Below, one piece after another: positions 59,866-64,000 of a stretch of 64,000 bases of DNA. How positions within the stretch are numbered: position 1 is the stretch's first letter; every line of letters starts with the position of its first letter. Source of the stretch: Pelobacter seleniigenes DSM 18267 (GTDB taxonomy: Bacteria > Desulfobacterota > Desulfuromonadia > Desulfuromonadales > Geopsychrobacteraceae); assembly GCF_000711225.1 (NCBI RefSeq), contig NZ_JOMG01000002.1:2244501-2308500 (forward strand), given 5' to 3'. The notes beneath the pieces are model-generated. The model did not search any database and was not told the DNA's origin. It saw nothing but the letters and a program-made list of their open reading frames with translations. A program made the position numbers and the translations under genes.

Positions 59866-62058
59866 GTGACCGACCTGATCGCCGATATCGCCATTAATGC
59901 CCCCTTGAAGCAGCTTTATTCCTACCGTGTTGACGCGGCTCATGGTGCACTGTTGCAGGTTGGTATGCGAGTCAGGGTGCCGTTTGGCCGGCGGACCACC
60001 ATCGGTTTTGTGATCAAGCTGTCCCAAGGGGAAGGAAAGGGGCTTAAAGCGGTTAAAGAGCTGCTGGATGAAGAACCCTTGCTTCCCGCTGAGTTACTGA
60101 AACTGCTTCGCTGGGCCGCGGACTACTATTTTTTCCCCTTCGGGCAGGTCATTCGCAACGCTTTGCCGGGCGGACTCGGCAGCGAAAAATCAACCACCAG
60201 TATTTTAAGCGAGCCGGTCTATCGGGTCCAGGATGCGAGCATTGGGCTGCGCGGCGAGCGGCAGCGCAACCTGCGCGATTTTATCCTGACCGCAGAGTCA
60301 GCCTCCTTGAGCAAAATCAAGGAGCTGTTCCCGGAACCGCATGCGACCCTGAAGCGCCTTGTTGAGCTGGGCAGCCTGGCGGTTCACGAAGAGGAGCGAT
60401 TGCGCGACCCGTTTTTGCGCGAGGAAATCCCGGCGGACAAACAGCCACAGCTCAATGCCGCCCAGCAGGAGGCGGTGGCGGCCATCACCGGGCAGCTGAA
60501 TCAAGCCGCTTTTCATGGCTTTCTGCTTCATGGGGTGACCGGCAGCGGCAAAACCGAGGTCTATCTGCATACGGTCAGGCATTGCCTTGAGCAGGGTCGG
60601 CAGGCGCTGATCCTGGTTCCGGAAATCTCCTTGACGCCGCAGCTGGTGGCCCGCTTCCGGGCCCGCTTCGAGCAGCAGGGGAAGACCATTGTCGCCCTCC
60701 ACAGCGGCATGTCGGCAGGGGAGCGCTATGATGCCTGGCGCCAGATCATGCGCCATCAAGTGCAGATCGTCATCGGCGCGCGGTCCGCGGTGTTTGCTCC
60801 GCTTGGCGACCTTGGCCTGATCATTGTTGATGAAGAGCATGATGCCAGCTATAAGCAGAGTGAGGGGTTTCGCTACAATGCCCGTGACCTGGCCCTGGTG
60901 CGGGGCCAGCAGCAGAATTGCCCGGTTGTCCTCGGCAGCGCAACCCCGTCCTTTGCCAGCTATTATCGCAGTGAGCAGGGGGCGTTAACGCGCCTGACCC
61001 TGGAGCGCCGAGTGCATGACGAGGCGTTGCCGGTGGTTACCCTGATCGATTTGAAAGAGGAAAAGAGCGATTTGGCTCTGGCACCGAGTCTGATTGAAGC
61101 CATTCAGCAGGCTCTTGAACAGCGGGAACAGGCCCTGGTGCTGTTGAACCGGCGGGGTTTCGCCCCGTTTCTGCTCTGCCCGGATTGTGGGAGCAGCTTT
61201 CACTGCCCCAACTGCGAAATCACCCTGACCTATCACAAAGGCGAAGGACGCCTACGCTGTCATTACTGTGACTATGTCGCGACCATCCCGGAAACCTGCC
61301 CGCACTGTCGCGGCATTAATCTGCAGCCGCAGGGGGCCGGCACCGAACGTCTGGAACAGGAGCTTGAGGAACTTTTCCCCGGCGCCCGGATTGCCCGCAT
61401 GGACCGCGATACCACCGGTCGCAAGGGGGCGCACCGCAAGATCATTGGCGAGATGCTGGCTGGCAAGATCGATATTCTGGTCGGCACCCAGATGATCGCC
61501 AAGGGGCATGACTTCCCCGGGGTGGCCGTGGTGGGAGTGCTGGGGGCCGACAGTATCCTCAACTTTCCGGATTTCCGTTCGGCCGAGCGCAGCTTTGCCC
61601 TGCTCACCCAGGTTGCCGGACGGGCCGGGCGGGCCAAGGGCGGCGGGCGGGTTTTTATCCAGTCGTATCATCCGGAGCACTATGCCCTGGTCTGTGCTGC
61701 CGGCCAGGACTACGCGGATTTTTACCGGCAGGAATTGCCCTTCCGGCAGGAACTCGGCTACCCGCCTTGCGGCCATCTGGTCAACATGGTCTTCTCCGGG
61801 AACAATCTCGCCCAGGTCCGCGGGGTTGCGGAGCGGGTCGGCGAGGACCTGAGCCGGTTTGCCACAGCGGTGGACGTGCTCGGGCCAAGCCCCTGCGCAC
61901 TTTCCCGGCTGCGTGGCAAGAGCCGGTTCCAGATCCTGCTGAAAGCGGCGGAGCGAGGACCGTTGCGGCAACTGTTGCTGCGCTTTGCGGAAAAACTCAA
62001 TCAGTTGCCCAAACAGGTCGCTTTGGCGATTGATGTTGATCCGGTTGATATGTTGTAA
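59866..62058 (+). CDS. priA: Primosomal protein N' (replication restart helicase)
   Basis: 730 residues. An N-terminal DNA 3'-end-binding domain (1-105), then a superfamily 2 helicase: Walker A GVTGSGKTEVYL near residue 222, DEEH box in IIVDEEHDASYK near residue 322, LGSATPS, and the zinc-binding insert with cysteine pairs (CPDCGSSFHCPNC, CHYC, CPHC). It loads the replication machinery at stalled forks. The start is a GTG at 59866, fitting the family N-terminus; the ribosome site is poor. Confidence 0.96.
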   Translation: MTDLIADIAINAPLKQLYSYRVDAAHGALLQVGMRVRVPFGRRTTIGFVIKLSQGEGKGLKAVKELLDEEPLLPAELLKLLRWAADYYFFPFGQVIRNALPGGLGSEKSTTSILSEPVYRVQDASIGLRGERQRNLRDFILTAESASLSKIKELFPEPHATLKRLVELGSLAVHEEERLRDPFLREEIPADKQPQLNAAQQEAVAAITGQLNQAAFHGFLLHGVTGSGKTEVYLHTVRHCLEQGRQALILVPEISLTPQLVARFRARFEQQGKTIVALHSGMSAGERYDAWRQIMRHQVQIVIGARSAVFAPLGDLGLIIVDEEHDASYKQSEGFRYNARDLALVRGQQQNCPVVLGSATPSFASYYRSEQGALTRLTLERRVHDEALPVVTLIDLKEEKSDLALAPSLIEAIQQALEQREQALVLLNRRGFAPFLLCPDCGSSFHCPNCEITLTYHKGEGRLRCHYCDYVATIPETCPHCRGINLQPQGAGTERLEQELEELFPGARIARMDRDTTGRKGAHRKIIGEMLAGKIDILVGTQMIAKGHDFPGVAVVGVLGADSILNFPDFRSAERSFALLTQVAGRAGRAKGGGRVFIQSYHPEHYALVCAAGQDYADFYRQELPFRQELGYPPCGHLVNMVFSGNNLAQVRGVAERVGEDLSRFATAVDVLGPSPCALSRLRGKSRFQILLKAAERGPLRQLLLRFAEKLNQLPKQVALAIDVDPVDML

Positions 62059-62136
62059 TCGGTAGGGCGTTTTTCGCCTGGTGCAGGCGGAATGATTTCA
62101 GCTGTTCGCAGCTTTCCATATAGCTTGAGTTCTATC

Positions 62137-63330
62137 ATGAAAAAATTGATCCTTCTTAGCGTTGTGCTGGTTGTGTTGGCTGGTTGCCTGGGTCCGGAAC
62201 CGGAGCAGGGCCCTGTCAGCGCCGAGTTCAGCCCGTTGCTTCCGGTGTCCTGGGAGCAGGTGCAGGGCTGGTCCTATGATCAGCCGGCTGCGGCTTTCGG
62301 GGCTTTTTTGAAAAGTTGCCGGGCGGTCGGCAAGCGCGCCCAATGGCAGCAGGTCTGTGCCGAAGCCGCCAGATTGGACCCGGTCACCGATGCCGAAGCG
62401 CGGACCTACTTCGAAACCTATTTCCAGCCTTATCAGGTGCAGAATGAAGACGGCAGCAGCGCCGGCCTGATCACCGGCTACTACGGCCCGGAACTGGCCG
62501 GCAGCCGGGTGCCGACCGAAGAATACCGCTATCCCATCTACCGCCAGCCTGACGATCTGCTGACCATCGACCTTTCGGCCGTTTATCCAGAGCTGGGCCG
62601 TTACCGGCTGCGCGGGCGGATTGAGGGGAACCGGGTGGTGCCCTATTTCGACCGCGATGAAATCGACAACGGGGTGAATCCGCTGGCCGGCCAGGAGCTG
62701 TTCTGGGTCAAGGACCCCGTCGACCTGTTTTTTCTGCACATCCAGGGCTCCGGGCGCATCCGTTTGCCTGACGGTGAGCGGGTGATGGTGAACTACGCCA
62801 ATCAGAACGGCTATCCTTATCGCTCCATCGGGCGCCTGTTGCTTGATCGCGGCGAGATGACCAGCGACCAGATGTCGATGCAGAATATCCGTCGCTGGGT
62901 TGCAGAGAACCCCGCTGCCGGGAAGGAGCTGCTGGCCGAGAACCCCAGTTATGTTTTTTTTCGCGAACTTCCCGACAGTTATCAATACCCTCCGGGCGCC
63001 TTGGGGGTGTCCTTGACGCCACTCCGCAGTCTGGCCGTCGACCCGCACGTGATTCCGCTGGGAGCGCCGGTGTTTCTTGCCACCACTTTTCCGGGCACCG
63101 ATTACCCACTGCAGCAGCTGATGGTCGCCCAGGATACCGGTGGCGCCATCAGCGGCCAGGTCAGGGCTGATTTTTTCTGGGGAATGGGGGATGATGCCGG
63201 CAAAGTCGCCGGGCAGATGAAGCAGCAGGGGCAACTCTGGGTTCTGCTGCCGAAAGAGGCTCCGCAGACCGAGCCGTTACAGAGTCGAACCGAGTCATCG
63301 TCGCAGCACAGGGAGACAGCAAGTGAGTGA
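62137..63330 (+). CDS. mltA: Membrane-bound lytic murein transglycosylase A
   Basis: 397 residues. A lipoprotein signal with lipobox LAGC (C17) begins at the ATG at 62137, which was therefore preferred over 62092. The MltA domain (about 110-270) includes GLITGYYGPELAGSR and FFLHIQGSGRIRLPDG, followed by a 3D domain with the catalytic aspartates near VAQDTGGAISGQVRADFFWG. It cleaves peptidoglycan from the outer membrane. A polar tail ends the protein and overlaps the next gene by 8 bp. Confidence 0.94.
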   Translation: MKKLILLSVVLVVLAGCLGPEPEQGPVSAEFSPLLPVSWEQVQGWSYDQPAAAFGAFLKSCRAVGKRAQWQQVCAEAARLDPVTDAEARTYFETYFQPYQVQNEDGSSAGLITGYYGPELAGSRVPTEEYRYPIYRQPDDLLTIDLSAVYPELGRYRLRGRIEGNRVVPYFDRDEIDNGVNPLAGQELFWVKDPVDLFFLHIQGSGRIRLPDGERVMVNYANQNGYPYRSIGRLLLDRGEMTSDQMSMQNIRRWVAENPAAGKELLAENPSYVFFRELPDSYQYPPGALGVSLTPLRSLAVDPHVIPLGAPVFLATTFPGTDYPLQQLMVAQDTGGAISGQVRADFFWGMGDDAGKVAGQMKQQGQLWVLLPKEAPQTEPLQSRTESSSQHRETASE

Positions 63331-63766
63331 TGAACAACCCAGACATGTCCTGGTGGTCAGCTGCCTGATCCGCAATGAAGCGGAGCAACTGCTGCTGGTC
63401 AAACATCATATCCGTGGCTGGGAACTGCCCCAGGGGCGAGTCGAAGAAGGGGAAAAACTGATTTTCGCCCTCAGTCGGGAAACCCTGGAAGAAACCGGGG
63501 TCACCATCAGCCATGCCCGGCTGGCCGTGATCTGGTCCAAGATTTCCGCGCCGGCCGCCGTGATTTTCTGCTTTACGGCGCGCTATGCTTCGGGGGAACT
63601 GACTCCCAGCGAAGAAACCCCTGCTGTGGAGTGGTGCACGGTTGAGGAAGCGCGCCGCCGGATCTGCCATCCGGTCAACCGTGATCGCTTCCTGGCGCTC
63701 ATGGAGCATGAAGGCGGGGTCCAGCTTCGCAGCTATCAGACCGGTCCGTATCGGGTCTTGAACTGA
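63323..63766 (+). CDS. NUDIX hydrolase
   Basis: 147 residues. The NUDIX box is complete at about residues 38-60: GRVEEGEKLIFALSRE plus LEETGV matches Gx5Ex7REUxEExGU. Family members hydrolyse nucleoside diphosphate derivatives. The start is a GTG at 63323 (GGGAG upstream), overlapping mltA. Substrate unknown. Confidence 0.88.
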   Translation: MSDEQPRHVLVVSCLIRNEAEQLLLVKHHIRGWELPQGRVEEGEKLIFALSRETLEETGVTISHARLAVIWSKISAPAAVIFCFTARYASGELTPSEETPAVEWCTVEEARRRICHPVNRDRFLALMEHEGGVQLRSYQTGPYRVLN

Positions 63767-63834
63767 CACTTCTCCCTCTCCTGGTGGCCCTCCCTGCTTT
63801 GTTCAAGAGCTGTTGGGCAGACGAGATGAAAGAT

Positions 63835-63871
63835 GCACCGGCCGACCCGAATAATTCGGGCCGGCCGGTGC
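63835..63871. terminator. Hairpin between convergent NUDIX and oxidase genes
   Basis: GCACCGGCCG and CGGCCGGTGC-type arms (63835-63871) with inner CCCGAA/TTCGGG. A strong stem without a clear T-run on either side; likely ends both converging transcripts. Confidence 0.6.
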
Positions 63872-63886
63872 GGTATTGCAGGGTGG

Positions 63887-64000
63887 TTATTCTGCGCAGC
63901 TGAACACCTTGTCCGGGTTGAACCGGTTCGCTGGATCAAAGAGCCGTTTGATCTGCAACATCATGGCGTATTCCACGGGATCCTTATAGTGCTTCAGTTC
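63887..64000 (-). CDS. FAD-linked oxidase C-terminus (GlcD/D-lactate dehydrogenase family, partial)
   Basis: Only the last 37 codons are inside the window: ELKHYKDPVEYAMMLQIKRL, FDPANRFNPDKVFSCAE, stop at 63887-63889. The ending (IKRLFDPxxRxNPxKV) is the conserved tail of GlcD/DLD-type FAD-linked oxidases, which oxidise glycolate, D-lactate and similar 2-hydroxyacids. The terminal CAE is unusual in having a cysteine. Confidence 0.7.
   Translation of the reverse strand, partial: ELKHYKDPVEYAMMLQIKRLFDPANRFNPDKVFSCAE

Overview
The window reads as a chromosome segment of a Gram-negative, probably anaerobic deltaproteobacterium of the Desulfuromonas/Geobacter/Pelobacter kind. This is an inference from an Ech-hydrogenase-related (Ehr-type) membrane complex, a murein lytic transglycosylase lipoprotein, a small monohaem cytochrome c, many periplasmic-binding-protein transporters (TTT, TRAP, TAXI) and dispersed GTTGAAAAA-type hairpin repeats. 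No rRNA, tRNA or CRISPR array was recognised. One gene runs off each edge.

Layout. (1) 1-9.8 kb: aldarate (glucarate/galactarate) catabolism on the minus strand: a TctC-like binding protein (cut by the edge), glycerate kinase, tartronate semialdehyde reductase, a DapA-family aldolase and glucarate dehydratase. A divergent LacI-family regulator follows, then an old-yellow-enzyme reductase and a second tartronate semialdehyde reductase. (2) 10.1-21.3 kb: two divergent HTH + PTS-EIIA regulators next to a seven-gene Ehr-type complex whose large subunit has lost the NiFe ligands. (3) 21.6-22.3 kb: ssb with a structured leader and a clear terminator. (4) 22.4-27.9 kb: iclR - dapA-like - TAXI binding protein - fused TRAP permease - VOC protein, all minus strand. 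(5) 28.3-37.1 kb: an IS3 remnant, a second LacI regulator, a tctCBA-gudD operon (second glucarate dehydratase) and an orphan DctP. (6) 37.3-39.4 kb: a coiled-coil secreted protein, a WrbA-like flavoprotein and a YgjP-type metallopeptidase. (7) 39.6-51.1 kb: a second TTT system with three related TctC proteins, one TctB and one TctA, a GntR regulator and a lactonase-like amidohydrolase, flanked by a LarA racemase, a DUF1847 protein and a second LarA-superfamily protein. (8) 51.2-64 kb: mostly housekeeping: methyltransferase, coaE, esterase, IclR regulator, truD, trmB, cytochrome c, aminotransferase, DAHP synthase, DUF1653, priA, mltA, NUDIX, and the tail of an FAD-linked oxidase.

How it fits together. 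Glucarate would be taken up by TctC/TctCBA, dehydrated by GudD to 5-keto-4-deoxyglucarate, cleaved (predicted, by the DapA-family enzyme) to pyruvate and tartronate semialdehyde, reduced by GarR to glycerate and phosphorylated by GarK. Five promoters in regions 1 and 5 share one design: a 16-bp near-palindrome (consensus close to ATGRYARCGYTACCAT) placed so that its outer half is the -10 box, 16-18 bp after a TTGACA-like -35. This ties the two clusters and both LacI regulators into one local regulon. All three transport operons that begin with a binding protein carry a GC-rich hairpin between that gene and the first permease gene.
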